From: Psychrobacillus insolitus
Lineage (GTDB): Bacteria > Bacillota > Bacilli > Bacillales_A > Planococcaceae
NCBI RefSeq assembly: GCF_003254155.1
Contig: NZ_QKZI01000003.1
Location: 1-64,000 of the forward strand
Direction: 5' to 3'
DNA length: 64,000 nucleotides
In this document: positions 18,392-27,528 of the stretch, one piece after another
Position numbering within the stretch: the first letter of the stretch is position 1
How the letters are laid out: each line of letters begins with the position of its first letter
Notes under the pieces: model-generated
Databases searched by the model: none
What the model was told of the DNA's origin: nothing
The model's input: only the letters and a program-made list of their open reading frames with translations
Translations under genes and position numbers: made by a program

Positions 18392-18800
18392 TTTAATTAT
18401 TCAAACGACAACAAAAGTAGTCTTTTTCATTATTTTTCTATTCTCTATTCATATCTTTTTTGCAGGGCACTACACACCAGGTGGAGGATTTGTTGGTGGA
18501 CTATTAATGTCTAGCGCAATTGTCTTATTGCTACTAGCATTCGACTTGAAAACTGTTCAAGAAATGCTCCCAATCAACTATACAATACTCACAGCCATTG
18601 GATTACTAATCTCACTAGCAACAGCTGCTGGATCTATTTTCTTTAATGTCCCTTTCTTCACACATGTATATGATTATTTTTATATTCCTTTACTTGGGGA
18701 AACATCTATTCATACAGCAATGTTCTTCGACACTGGAGTTTACTTGGTTGTAGTTGGTGTGACGATGACTATTATTCAAATGATAGGAGGAGATGAATAA
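18378..18800 (+). CDS. mrpB: Mrp Na+/H+ antiporter subunit B
   Basis: 140 residues from a TTG at 18378, preceded by AAAGGAGATAGAAAAA; this start matches the KTNDLIIQTTTK N-terminus of the family. Four membrane helices and the MnhB signature GHYTPGGGFVGGLLMSSAIV are seen. The start lies inside the end of mrpA and the stop overlaps the mrpC ATG (TAATG), so the subunits are translationally coupled. Confidence 0.95.
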   Translation: MKTNDLIIQTTTKVVFFIIFLFSIHIFFAGHYTPGGGFVGGLLMSSAIVLLLLAFDLKTVQEMLPINYTILTAIGLLISLATAAGSIFFNVPFFTHVYDYFYIPLLGETSIHTAMFFDTGVYLVVVGVTMTIIQMIGGDE

Positions 18801-19141
18801 TGGAAATATTAATGTCCATATTGATCGGCTTTCTATTTATGGCTGCAGTTTACTTAATACTTTCCCGAAGTTTACTTCGAATAATTATCGGTACTGGTCT
18901 ATTAAGTCATGGCACACATTTACTTCTCTTAACTATGGGTGGGTTAAATGGGAAAGCTGCTCCCGTTCTAAAAGATGGTGTGACAGACTATGCAGATCCA
19001 ATTCCACAAGCATTAATATTAACTGCCATTGTTATTAGTTTTGGTGTAACTGCATTTTCTTTAGTACTTGCTTATCGTACATATAAAGAAATTGGTACTG
19101 ACAACATGGAATTAATGAAAGGAACTGAAGACAATGATTAA
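18800..19141 (+). CDS. mrpC: Mrp Na+/H+ antiporter subunit C
   Basis: 113 residues, a NuoK-like three-helix subunit with RIIIGTGLLSHGTHLLLLTM and DPIPQALILTAIVISFGVTA, which are hallmarks of MnhC/MrpC. GGAGGAGATGA lies just before its ATG. The gene overlaps mrpB by one base and mrpD by eight. Confidence 0.95.
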   Translation: MEILMSILIGFLFMAAVYLILSRSLLRIIIGTGLLSHGTHLLLLTMGGLNGKAAPVLKDGVTDYADPIPQALILTAIVISFGVTAFSLVLAYRTYKEIGTDNMELMKGTEDND

Positions 19142-20621
19142 CTTATTATTATTTCCAGTCCTCATCCCGTTCCTTTTTGCAGCTATCTCATTGTTTTTCC
19201 CGAAAAAAGTAAAAGCACAACGAATTACTGCTATCACTGGGTTACTTTTAGCGCTAGTGTCTGCAATTATACTTTTAGTGAAAGTCAAAACAGATGGTGT
19301 ACAAGCCCTCACTTTAGGTAGTTGGGCTCCTCCATTTGGGATCACGATGGTTTCTGATATGCTGTCTGTATTATTAGTAACGTCATCCATTCTTATCTCA
19401 CTATTTGTTGTTTGGTATAGCTTTTCTTCAATTGGAGAAGAACGGGAAAAGGCTTTCTATTACCCAGCTATTCTATTCATGTTAACTGGTGTGAACGGTG
19501 CTTTTACGACAGGTGATATTTTCAATATGTTTGTATTCTTCGAAGTTTTACTCATGTCTTCATATGTACTCATTGTATTAGGAGGCGAAAAAGTTCAATT
19601 AAGAGAGTCAATCAAATACATATTAGTAAATGTTATTTCTTCTTCCTTGTTTGTTATAACAGTTGGTTATCTATATTCAGTTGTTGGAACGTTGAATATG
19701 GCTGACATTTCAATTAAGCTTGCTGATATTGGACAAACAGGAATTGTAACGGTCATTGCGGTGTTATTCCTTATTGTATTTGGTATCAAGGGAGGAATCT
19801 TTCCATTATTCTTTTGGTTACCAGGTTCATACGCAGCTCCACCAGTACCCGTTCTCGCGCTTTTCGGTGCATTATTAACAAAAGTTGGCGTATATGCAAT
19901 TATCCGTACGTATACACTGTTCTTTACAACGGATGTCGGTTATACACATGAGCTATTAATGATTATATCCATCATTACTATTATTGCCGGTTGTATTGGT
20001 GCCCTTGCATACTTTGACTTAAAACAAATCATTATTTATAACATCGTCATTGCAGTAGGTGTTATTTTGTTTGGTGTTTCTACTATGAACGAAAGTGGTC
20101 TGATGGGCTCTGTCTTTTATTTAATTCATGATATTTTAATAAAAGGTGCACTGTTCTTATTAATAGGAATCATTATTAAAATTACAGGTACATCTAATTT
20201 ACGAAAAATGGGTGGATTGATCAAGCACTATCCCATACTTGGATGGAGCTATTTAATCGCTGCATTCGGACTTGCAGGAATTCCTCCACTCAGCGGATTT
20301 GTAGGTAAACTCTTAATCGTACAAGGTGGACTGGAAGGAGAGTATTTGTGGCAAAGTATATTCATCTTAGCTTCGAGCTTAGTCGTTTTACTCTCTGCAA
20401 TACGAATATTCATCTATGCTTTCTGGGGTGAAGAAAAAGGGTCACATGATATTAGTCCAAAATTGTATCGACATTTAATGGCTCCTACAGTAACGCTTGT
20501 TGCAATCACTGTGCTATACGGAGTAGGTTCTGAGTTTTTAGTTCCATTTATGACAGATGCTACATCTGTATTACTTGATCCTAGCGTATATACTGACGCT
20601 GTATTTGAAGGGGTGAAATAA
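19134..20621 (+). CDS. mrpD: Mrp Na+/H+ antiporter subunit D
   Basis: A 495-residue NuoM/N-like antiporter module with ~14 membrane segments. Key features are the TM5 glutamate in FNMFVFFEVLLMSSY, the TM7 lysine in FGIKGGIFPLFFWLPGSYAAPP and the TM12-region lysine in GFVGKLLIVQGG. These residues form the proton path in complex I relatives. ACTGAAGACA precedes the ATG inside the mrpC end, and the stop overlaps the mrpE ATG. Confidence 0.95.
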   Translation: MINLLLFPVLIPFLFAAISLFFPKKVKAQRITAITGLLLALVSAIILLVKVKTDGVQALTLGSWAPPFGITMVSDMLSVLLVTSSILISLFVVWYSFSSIGEEREKAFYYPAILFMLTGVNGAFTTGDIFNMFVFFEVLLMSSYVLIVLGGEKVQLRESIKYILVNVISSSLFVITVGYLYSVVGTLNMADISIKLADIGQTGIVTVIAVLFLIVFGIKGGIFPLFFWLPGSYAAPPVPVLALFGALLTKVGVYAIIRTYTLFFTTDVGYTHELLMIISIITIIAGCIGALAYFDLKQIIIYNIVIAVGVILFGVSTMNESGLMGSVFYLIHDILIKGALFLLIGIIIKITGTSNLRKMGGLIKHYPILGWSYLIAAFGLAGIPPLSGFVGKLLIVQGGLEGEYLWQSIFILASSLVVLLSAIRIFIYAFWGEEKGSHDISPKLYRHLMAPTVTLVAITVLYGVGSEFLVPFMTDATSVLLDPSVYTDAVFEGVK

Positions 20622-21100
20622 TGGCTTTTCAAATATTAGTAAATTTAATTATCGCGGTTACTTGGATGTTTTTATCCATTTCATTTAAGCCTACAACATT
20701 TATTGTTGGTTATTTATTAGGCTTGTTCATGTTATTTTTTCTTCGCAAGTCATTTAGCACAAGATTTTACATGGAGAAAGTATGGGCTATTATTAAATTA
20801 GTCTTGTTGTTCTTAAAAGAACTTACTTTATCTAATATTTCCGTATTAAAACTAATCATTAAACCAGAAATGCCTATTCGACCAGCTATATTCGCTATGC
20901 CTACTGTGTTAGAAAAAGATTGGGAAATTACATTATTATCTAGTCTAATTACATTAACGCCTGGAACCATCGTAATTGATATTTCGGACGATAATAAAAC
21001 CTTGTATATCCACTCAATCGATTTTGAGGATATAGATGATGCGGTTAAGTCGATTCAAGATACGTTTGAAAAAGCAATATTGGAGGTGAGCAGATCATGA
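20621..21100 (+). CDS. mrpE: Mrp Na+/H+ antiporter subunit E
   Basis: 159 residues with two or three N-terminal membrane helices and a soluble C-terminus. It contains the family stretch LLSSLITLTPGTIVIDIS and the YIHSIDFED region of MnhE. GAAGGGGTGAAATA precedes the ATG. It is thought to assist assembly or stability of the complex. Confidence 0.94.
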   Translation: MAFQILVNLIIAVTWMFLSISFKPTTFIVGYLLGLFMLFFLRKSFSTRFYMEKVWAIIKLVLLFLKELTLSNISVLKLIIKPEMPIRPAIFAMPTVLEKDWEITLLSSLITLTPGTIVIDISDDNKTLYIHSIDFEDIDDAVKSIQDTFEKAILEVSRS

Positions 21101-21378
21101 CGACATTTTTATGGGTAATCGTTGTTTTAGTTAGTATTTCCCTCCTTGGATTTTTGTATCGTCTAGTAATAGGTCCGACTACCCCTGACAGAGTGATTGC
21201 ACTCGATGCCATTGGGGTCGGATTAATTACATTGATCGGACTCATTTCCATCCTATTTGATACCGAGTTCTTCTTGGAAGTTATTTTGCTTCTAGCGATT
21301 CTTTCATTCATTGGAACTGTTGCTTTTTCTAAATTCACGGAGAAGGGAGTAATCATTCAACGTGACCGTAATAGCTAA
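21097..21378 (+). CDS. mrpF: Mrp Na+/H+ antiporter subunit F
   Basis: 93 residues, three membrane helices, with the MnhF signature RLVIGPTTPDRVIALDAIG. TGGAGGTGAGCAGATC precedes the ATG, which overlaps the mrpE stop (ATGA). Confidence 0.94.
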   Translation: MTTFLWVIVVLVSISLLGFLYRLVIGPTTPDRVIALDAIGVGLITLIGLISILFDTEFFLEVILLLAILSFIGTVAFSKFTEKGVIIQRDRNS

Positions 21379-21724
21379 TATCTTAATCATCGCTACTATC
21401 TCATTTGGAACTATCTTCATTCTTGTAACTGCTATCGGATTAATACGTTTACCTGACGCTTATTCGAGAGCACATGCAGCATCTAAAAGCGCAACATTGG
21501 GTGTCATGAGTATTTTACTCGGAGTATTTTTTCACTTTTGGTTAATAGAAGGAACGTTTAATTCACGCATTCTACTAGGTATTGCTTTTCTATTTATAAC
21601 TGGTCCTGTAGGTGGACATATGATGGGTAGAGCTGCTTACCTATCCGGAGTAAAACTTTGGGACAAAACTGTTCGAGATGATCTAGCAGAAGTTGTAAAG
21701 AAAAAAAGAGAAAATCTAAAATAA
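21362..21724 (+). CDS. mrpG: Mrp Na+/H+ antiporter subunit G
   Basis: 120 residues from a GTG at 21362 that lies inside the end of mrpF; GGAGAAGGGAG precedes it. It has three helices and the MnhG signature GLIRLPDAYSRAHAASKSAT followed by TGPVGGHMMGRAAY. It completes the seven-gene operon, in which each gene overlaps the next, and is followed at once by a terminator. Confidence 0.94.
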   Translation: MTVIANILIIATISFGTIFILVTAIGLIRLPDAYSRAHAASKSATLGVMSILLGVFFHFWLIEGTFNSRILLGIAFLFITGPVGGHMMGRAAYLSGVKLWDKTVRDDLAEVVKKKRENLK

Positions 21725-21726
21725 AA

Positions 21727-21772
21727 AAAGCTTTTGCAACCGCTGAAATAGCAAGTTGCAAAAGCTTTTGTT
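21727..21772. terminator. Bidirectional terminator after mrp operon
   Basis: AAAAGCTTTTGCAAC pairs with GTTGCAAAAGCTTTT around a 14-base loop, with A/T tracts on both flanks. It ends the mrp operon and, on the minus strand, the Gly/Tyr-rich gene. Confidence 0.88.
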
Positions 21773-21775
21773 TTA

Positions 21776-22012
21776 TTAATAATACCCACCATAATACGGT
21801 TGATACGGATATGGTTGAAATGGATAGTAAGGATATGGATAGGGATAATACGGTTGTCTATACCCTCCGTAACCTCCTAACGAAGAACCTATTAAACTCC
21901 CGAATAACCCACCTAAGAATGGCCCTCCAAAACTTCCAATAAAGGGGCCTCTAAAACCACCAAAACCAGGATTTCTATAACCCCCAAAACCACCACGCTG
22001 AATTCTTACCAT
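21776..22012 (-). CDS. Gly/Tyr/Pro-rich low-complexity protein, possibly a spore coat or surface protein
   Basis: 78 residues in two blocks: a basic GGF/GPF-rich N-terminal half (RGGFGGYRNPGFGGFRGPF) and a C-terminal half of repeated YPY, YPF and QPYY units ending GGYY. There is no signal peptide. AAAGGAGGAACAGC before the ATG is a strong binding site, so the gene is real. The composition resembles small spore coat proteins of Bacillus, which can crosslink through tyrosines; this is inference from composition only. It lies between mrp and pepA and has the mrp terminator at its end. Confidence 0.75.
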   Translation of the reverse strand: MVRIQRGGFGGYRNPGFGGFRGPFIGSFGGPFLGGLFGSLIGSSLGGYGGYRQPYYPYPYPYYPFQPYPYQPYYGGYY

Positions 22013-22071
22013 GCTGTTCCTCCTTTCACCTCAGTGTATGCCACTGGAGAAATTGAGGTTATGCGTTTTCC

Positions 22072-23574
22072 CTACTCTTCTTCTGACATTCTTTCAATTA
22101 ACGTTGCAAGTGTACGTACCATTACACCAGTTCCACCTTTAGGACCTAAATCATGCGCTGACTTCGTATCCGAAGTACCAGCGATATCTAAATGAATCCA
22201 AGGTGTATTCTCGACAAATTCTCCAACAAATCCACCACCAAAAATCATGTGCCCATCGCCACCTGGTGAGTTATTAAGATCTGCTACATCACTTTTACGA
22301 ATGCGTTTTTTATCATTTTCAGTTAAAGGCAATCTCCAAACAAATTCTCCTGTTTCAAGAGAAGATTCCATAAATGTTTCGAAAAACTCTTCATTATTTG
22401 TAAGTGCCCCTGTTTTATCGTATCCAAGTGCAGTAATAACACCACCTGTTAATGTTGCTACATCTACAATATAATTAGCTCCTTGCTGTTTCGCATATGT
22501 AACAGCGTCTGCAAGAACTAAGCGCCCTTCAGCATCCGTATTTAATATTTCAATTGTTTTACCACTCATAGAGGTAATCACATCATCTGGTTTAAATGCG
22601 TTTCCAGATATCATGTTATCAGTAGAAGCAATGACAGCAATGACGTTGTGATTTGGACGAAGCTCACCGATGATTTGCATCGCACCTAACACTGCTGCAG
22701 CTCCACCCATGTCACCCTTCATTCCAACAATTCCAGTTTTAGTTTTGATGGAATAGCCACCAGTATCAAATGTTATACCTTTACCTACTAGTGCAACAAC
22801 ATCTTCCCACTCATCTGTTGCTTGGTATTTTAAAACGATTAAACGTGGTTCTTCAACAGACCCTTGGTTTACAGCAAGTAGTGCACCCATTCCAAGTTCT
22901 TCTATTTCTTTTTTACCTAAAATCTCTGTTTCAAATCCGTAAGTATCACCAAGTTCTCTCGCATATTCCCCTAATTGAGTTGACGTAAGAACATTTCCTG
23001 GAGTATTTACTAAGATTCTTGCTTCATTCACAGCATCTGCATATATAATTCCTAATTCAAAATAAGATATAATTTCTTCTGCATCGTCATCTGTTAAAAG
23101 TTCCACTGTTGGTAAATAGTAGTCCGGAGTATTAGATGTTGTTTTATAACCATCATAAACGAAAGAACCCATACCAAGGCCTTCTGCCGCTAAATAAGCT
23201 ACGTCAGTATCCGCTATTGTATCTGTTGTGAAAGATGGAACCCAGATTGCTAATGATTCAGGTTCTCTAACTAATAATTCTTTCCCAACTAGTCCAAAAA
23301 CTTCACGAATTATTTCTTGTGTTAATCCCTTACGATCTCCTAATCCAACAAAAAGGATCCGCTTAACTGCACCTTTATCTATCATTGGAATGTTTACTAA
23401 TTTTTTAAGCTTAGAAGAAATATCTCCATTCTTAACCCATTCTAGTATGTTTTCACCAAAATAAGCAGAGAATTCATTCCATTTAGTTGTATTTTCTGCA
23501 TGTTTAGAAATTGCTACGACTAATGTTTCAGATTGAATTTCATTAAATATTACTTCATTTGTACTAATAATCAT
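22072..23574 (-). CDS. pepA: Leucyl aminopeptidase (M17), YuiE/PepA
   Basis: 500 residues. The M17 catalytic domain (from ~residue 180) has the metal and active-site residues K265 and D270 in VGKGITFDTGG, and the family signature NTDAEGRL (345-352). The N-terminal macro-like domain is also present. It removes N-terminal leucine and other residues from peptides in the cytosol as a Mn/Zn hexamer. AGGAGGAATATTA precedes the ATG. The position next to yuiD matches B. subtilis yuiE. Confidence 0.96.
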   Translation of the reverse strand: MIISTNEVIFNEIQSETLVVAISKHAENTTKWNEFSAYFGENILEWVKNGDISSKLKKLVNIPMIDKGAVKRILFVGLGDRKGLTQEIIREVFGLVGKELLVREPESLAIWVPSFTTDTIADTDVAYLAAEGLGMGSFVYDGYKTTSNTPDYYLPTVELLTDDDAEEIISYFELGIIYADAVNEARILVNTPGNVLTSTQLGEYARELGDTYGFETEILGKKEIEELGMGALLAVNQGSVEEPRLIVLKYQATDEWEDVVALVGKGITFDTGGYSIKTKTGIVGMKGDMGGAAAVLGAMQIIGELRPNHNVIAVIASTDNMISGNAFKPDDVITSMSGKTIEILNTDAEGRLVLADAVTYAKQQGANYIVDVATLTGGVITALGYDKTGALTNNEEFFETFMESSLETGEFVWRLPLTENDKKRIRKSDVADLNNSPGGDGHMIFGGGFVGEFVENTPWIHLDIAGTSDTKSAHDLGPKGGTGVMVRTLATLIERMSEEE

Positions 23575-23715
23575 TAATATTCCTCCTATAAAATTCGGAT
23601 CTATTTTTATTATATAGGAAGTGCAAGCTTTTTTCGAATTGTAACCATGAGTTACTATTTCAGAAGTTATGTATATGTTATACTAAAACCACTCATTGTA
23701 TTTTGAAGAAAGGCG

Positions 23716-24198
23716 GTGTCTCATCTGGCAATTCTCCAAAACACTCCACTGTTAGTTGCACTATTTTCTATTTTCTTTGCACAATTTGTGAAAATACCTA
23801 TTCATTTTTTAATGATAAGAAAAGTAGACTGGAAACTTTTTACTTCTACAGGCGGAATGCCTAGCTCTCACTCTGCTGCTGTTACATCCCTTTGTACTGC
23901 AATTGCTTTTGAAACAGGATTAGATTCTCCACTCTTTGCTGTAGCGACCGTTTTTGCTGTTATTGTAATGTTTGATGCAACAGGTGTACGTTTTCAAGCT
24001 GGACAGCAAGCCATTATGATTAATCAAATGCGTACAGACTTTCAAAACTTTTTAACTCAAACGAAAGATTGGGCACATTTGAAAAATGAAGAAAAACTTG
24101 AAGAATTAAAAACATTATTAGGTCATAAACCACTAGAAGTTTTTATGGGAGCTCTCACAGGAATTATCATTTCCCTCATTACATATACTGCGATTTAA
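23716..24198 (+). CDS. yuiD: Divergent PAP2 family membrane protein, YuiD-like
   Basis: About 155-160 residues with 4-5 membrane helices and the DUF212 core TSTGGMPSSHSAAVTSL (residues ~43-59) and MFDATGVRFQAGQQA. The motif resembles PAP2 phosphatases but the catalytic set is incomplete; the function is unknown. The start is uncertain: the GTG at 23716 overlaps the AAAGGCGG binding site, while an in-frame CTG at 23725 has ideal spacing. There is no ATG nearby. It is followed by composite repeat copy B. Confidence 0.88.
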   Translation: MSHLAILQNTPLLVALFSIFFAQFVKIPIHFLMIRKVDWKLFTSTGGMPSSHSAAVTSLCTAIAFETGLDSPLFAVATVFAVIVMFDATGVRFQAGQQAIMINQMRTDFQNFLTQTKDWAHLKNEEKLEELKTLLGHKPLEVFMGALTGIIISLITYTAI

Positions 24199-24218
24199 TA
24201 AAAAAGGTTCTTTGTCAA

Positions 24219-24794
24219 ATGACGTTGGTGAAGGATTTAGTCGGCTATAATTTATTTGTCAGGGGACTGTCCAGAAAGTCAGGAAAACTGATTTTTTGCG
24301 ACAGTCTTTTTTATGTAGTTTTTCAAGTATCCCGTTGTTCCGCGGGCATGGCTTCATGCCTACTCGTCCGCTCTTTAGCTCGTGCTTTTCCGTCGGGAGT
24401 CACTATTTTGCACTCCAAGCAACTAAAATTGCACGTTAAAGTTATATAAATTGCCTGATCCGGCGAAATGCTTAAAAGTAGGATTATGATGCTTTTGAGC
24501 TTAATTGTTATTGTTTGCTTTGTTTATCAGACATAGCTTTTAATACTGGATCGTACGCTAACATTTCTTCTACTGGGAGTCTCACTTGTTTTCTATAACT
24601 ATTTGAACTTATCTTTCCTCTATTCTCTTTGCTGATTTTCGTTACGAGTGGCGACTCCAGTGGGATTAGCGTGACAGGTGAGACCCCACAGGAGCGCGGT
24701 TTTCGCGACGAGGAGGCTCACCGCACGCCCCACGGAAAGCGTCCGCTCGTAACGAAAATCAGCGTGGATCAGGATTTTATTTCACCAACGTCAT
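24219..24794 (+). repeat. Composite hairpin repeat, copy B (longest, 576 bp)
   Basis: It is bounded by perfect 14-bp terminal inverted repeats, ATGACGTTGGTGAA (24219-24232) and its complement (24781-24794). The left module is terminator-like (GACTGTC pairing with GACAGTC across a nested TCAG/CTGA stem, then TTTTTT). The right hairpin has 21-base arms at 24631-24651 and 24743-24763. Between them is a ~320-base spacer not found in copy A. It begins 21 bases after yuiD and ends before the yuiB terminator, so it lies between convergent genes. Confidence 0.9.
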
Positions 24795-24807
24795 ATATTA
24801 TACATCC

Positions 24808-24841
24808 AAAAAAGGACGACTCTAGGGAGTCGTCCTTTTTT
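24808..24841. terminator. Intrinsic terminator of yuiB
   Basis: AAAAGGACGACTC pairs with GAGTCGTCCTTTT around a 4-base loop, directly after the yuiB stop on the minus strand. Confidence 0.88.
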
Positions 24842-24842
24842 A

Positions 24843-25166
24843 TTAAAACATTTGATATCCATTTTTACGTAAGAATTTAATAACTATTCCCGCAACTATT
24901 GAGCCAGCTAAACCACTTACTAGAATAATAATATCTGCGGCATGAAGAGAAATAATTTTGTCTCCTAAAGCAGAGAAAGCAGTTCCTGATTCTGTAAAAT
25001 AATCAAAGAAACCAACTTCATCAATAATGAGCACTACCACTACTGGGTATAAAATAGCCATAAACCAAGTCATTCTTAATAACATATTTAATAAAAAGGC
25101 AATTCCAAAAAACATGACAAAAAATATTAGCACTGAAAGGATCATTTGAACAACCATAAAATCCAT
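24843..25166 (-). CDS. yuiB: YuiB-like integral membrane protein
   Basis: 107 residues with three or four hydrophobic helices (MILSVLIFFVMFFGIAFLL, then WFMAILYPVVVVLII, then IIILVSGLAGSIVAGIVI). It is a conserved Bacillus protein of unknown function. GGAGGTAATATATT precedes the ATG. It lies downstream of yuiA, as in B. subtilis. Confidence 0.85.
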   Translation of the reverse strand: MDFMVVQMILSVLIFFVMFFGIAFLLNMLLRMTWFMAILYPVVVVLIIDEVGFFDYFTESGTAFSALGDKIISLHAADIIILVSGLAGSIVAGIVIKFLRKNGYQMF

Positions 25167-25258
25167 AATATATTACCTCCGTAGTATCCTCTAAATAGTT
25201 TACCTTATCGGAGGCTAGTATTCAATGCACTTATTTGTTTTCACGTATTTGTCATAAC

Positions 25259-25387
25259 CTATTTATTTTTTCCAGAACCCTTACAACAATTACAAGTTTC
25301 TGAACCTCCTAATCTTAATTGAAAATAGCCTTCTCCTTTGCAATATGGACAATGAACTGAATTACTTTCTTTGCTAAGTCTAACCAT
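25259..25387 (-). CDS. yuiA: YuiA-like 42-residue zinc-finger protein
   Basis: This gene is 43 codons long. The ATG at 25387 is preceded by AGGAGGGGTATAT. The protein is a compact double CxxC/CxxCxGxG unit: CPYCKGEGYF then CNCCKGSG, like one zinc module of the DnaJ cysteine-rich domain. The position between yuiB and yumB is as in B. subtilis yuiA. The function is unknown; zinc binding is inferred from the four cysteines. Confidence 0.85.
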   Translation of the reverse strand: MVRLSKESNSVHCPYCKGEGYFQLRLGGSETCNCCKGSGKNK

Positions 25388-25492
25388 ATATACCCCTCCT
25401 ATTAAATGTTTGTTTTGAATATTCCGATAATATAACACAGATAAAATTTATTGTAAATAAAAAACATAAAATTTATTTGCATTTTTGTTACC

Positions 25493-25996
25493 CTATCTTG
25501 TTTTAGTTATAAATACTTTAAAACTAGTATATCCAAAGACATCTCCAGGATTAATACCATCTATTGTATCAAATCCATTTTCAAGAGTGTGGGTTGCTAA
25601 TTCATGAATCATAGCTGATGACGTTGGATCTATTATTAGATCTCTTGGATGCTTCCATGCGACTTCGTATAACTCCGAAAGTTGAGCTTGAAGGATAGGA
25701 TTTTCTTCTACTGGTTGAAGTAAAAATATAGCCATATTATCACTTATTTTATTTGCAATGACGCCACTGCGAAAACCAATCATTTGGATGAGCGTACACG
25801 CAACACCCGTCTCTTCTTTTACTTCTCTCAATATAGCTTGGTCAATAGTTTCATCACGACTCACAAATCCTGCTGGAAAAGACCACTTTGCATGAAGTCC
25901 ACCATAACGCTTCATCACAACTAACCATTCTCCAAGATGGTTCACTACCACTCCAGCTACTCCTAACCATACATTACCTCTATCTTCCCTAGCCAT
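25493..25996 (-). CDS. Nudix hydrolase
   Basis: 167 residues with a complete Nudix box: G43 in GFVSRDETIDQAILREVKEE followed by TGV, giving GX5EX7REVKEETGV. The N-terminal strand MAREDRGNVWLGVAGVVVN and the HAKWSFPAGFV lead are typical. Nudix enzymes hydrolyse nucleoside diphosphates linked to another moiety; the substrate cannot be named. AAAGGAGATGTAGAA precedes the ATG. Confidence 0.9.
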   Translation of the reverse strand: MAREDRGNVWLGVAGVVVNHLGEWLVVMKRYGGLHAKWSFPAGFVSRDETIDQAILREVKEETGVACTLIQMIGFRSGVIANKISDNMAIFLLQPVEENPILQAQLSELYEVAWKHPRDLIIDPTSSAMIHELATHTLENGFDTIDGINPGDVFGYTSFKVFITKTR

Positions 25997-26012
25997 TTCT
26001 ACATCTCCTTTT

Positions 26013-26053
26013 TAGAAAAGCGCAGGAGTAACGACCTTTTGCGCTAGACAGGT
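26013..26053 (+). repeat. Short AGAAAAGCGC...GCGCTAGACAG repeat, 41-bp copy
   Basis: It begins TAGAAAAGCGCAGG and ends TTGCGCTAGACAGG. GCGCA/TGCGC pair to form a small hairpin. It shares both ends with the longer copy at 27529. Confidence 0.65.
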
Positions 26054-26091
26054 ACTTATTTTAAATTTTATGCAAACTTATTGTTAAAAAT

Positions 26092-26117
26092 GCTCCCACT
26101 GAAGTTTCAGTGGGAGC
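26092..26117 (-). terminator. Intrinsic terminator of yumB
   Basis: GCTCCCACTGAA pairs with TTCAGTGGGAGC, followed on the minus strand by ATTTTTAAC. It lies 34 bases after the yumB stop. Confidence 0.88.
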
Positions 26118-26151
26118 AGATCATCAATCTATTATTACTTATTAATAACTA

Positions 26152-27363
26152 TTAAAGTTTAAACTTACCTTTTTTCAAAACTAGTAAAGGTCCACCGATC
26201 ATGTAAAGCGCACGGTTATCGATGACTTTTTTCATAATAGATGCTTTTGTTCCTGTAATTTTTTTACCCATTACATCACCAATTGCATCATGCTCTCCAA
26301 GAGAACATACTGCCCCTTTTAGATCCGGTACGAATTCTGATGTTCCTTCTCCATTAATTAGGGCTAAGATATTTTTTGCAACTGTTACAGCTTGTTGCAT
26401 TGCAATTTGAGCTGTTGGTGGGTATGGACGATTAATTTCTTCGTTAATCATAAGCGCACAATCTCCAACGATGAATACATCTGGGAATCCAGGAGCACGC
26501 ATGTCTTTGTCAACTTTAACTCGTGCACGCATATTTTCAATACCAGATGATTCGATTAAACGATTCCCTCGAACTCCTGCAGCCCATACTACTGTACCAG
26601 CTTTGATGAATTCGAATTCTTCTTCACCTGTTTTAATTTTAACGCCTTCAGGAGTAGCTTCTACTACAGGAGTACCAATAGAGAATTCAATTCCTTTAGA
26701 CTCAAGTTGAGCTACAGCATATTTTACTAGTTCCGGATCAAATCCTGGAAGTACCATTGGAGCAGCTTCTACACAAACTACACGTACTTTATCTTTAGGT
26801 ACATCATATTCTTTACATAATTCAGGAACACGATTTCCTAATTCTCCTAAAAACTCAATACCCGAGAATCCAGCTCCACCCACAACGATTGTTAGACGAG
26901 AATCATCTTGTACATCATCAGTAGACCAGTTAGCAAATTGATATTCAATATGATCACGAATTTGACGAGCTGCGTTTACATTTGCAATAGATAATGCATA
27001 CTTGTCTAGACCAGGAATCCCAAAAGTTTCCCCTTCGAACCCTAAACCAATTACTAGATAGTCGTATGTATACTCTCCGGCGCTAGTTGCCACTTTTTTA
27101 GTATTAACATCAATACCATCTACAGTAGCTTTAACAAATTTCACTTTACCTGAGTTAATTACATCTTTTACATCATAACGCACTTGTTCAGGAGTTAGCG
27201 TCCCAGCTGAAGCCTCATGTAACCAAGTTGACTCATAATGATAATCATTTTTATTGATTAAAATAATATCAGCAGCATTTGGTCCTGCTAATTTTTGTAA
27301 GTTTACTACCGTAGTTAATCCACCGTATCCTGCACCTAGTACTAGAATTGTTGGTCTTTTCAA
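26152..27363 (-). CDS. yumB: Type II NADH dehydrogenase-like FAD oxidoreductase, YumB
   Basis: 403 residues from a TTG at 27363, which gives the conserved [16 protein letters not shown]-terminus. AAGGTGG lies 10 bases upstream; the GTG within that site is not a plausible start. There are two dinucleotide folds: FAD-binding GAGYGG at residue ~9 and NADH-binding [16 protein letters not shown] near 163. [10 protein letters not shown] near 300 is the second FAD motif. The family includes Ndh-2 enzymes that pass electrons to menaquinone without proton pumping, and sulfide:quinone-like relatives. The weakly hydrophobic C-terminus fits a peripheral membrane protein. Confidence 0.9.
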   Translation of the reverse strand: MKRPTILVLGAGYGGLTTVVNLQKLAGPNAADIILINKNDYHYESTWLHEASAGTLTPEQVRYDVKDVINSGKVKFVKATVDGIDVNTKKVATSAGEYTYDYLVIGLGFEGETFGIPGLDKYALSIANVNAARQIRDHIEYQFANWSTDDVQDDSRLTIVVGGAGFSGIEFLGELGNRVPELCKEYDVPKDKVRVVCVEAAPMVLPGFDPELVKYAVAQLESKGIEFSIGTPVVEATPEGVKIKTGEEEFEFIKAGTVVWAAGVRGNRLIESSGIENMRARVKVDKDMRAPGFPDVFIVGDCALMINEEINRPYPPTAQIAMQQAVTVAKNILALINGEGTSEFVPDLKGAVCSLGEHDAIGDVMGKKITGTKASIMKKVIDNRALYMIGGPLLVLKKGKFKL

Positions 27364-27528
27364 GAAGATCGCAACCACCTTTTTATATTTTTATATTCAT
27401 CCAATTTTCATTCACTCTTTGTCTAATCTAGGACAAAATTTATACTTCTTATATTAGACCTTTTATGACACTATTTCAATACATTGTTAGGAGATTGTAA
27501 AGAATCGAAAATATCGAAAATTCACATA

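Noticed and set aside
24219-24449. Open frame of 76 codons in the left part of repeat B
   Set aside because: It lies inside the repeat, runs through the terminator-like stem, and has no homologue in copies A or C.
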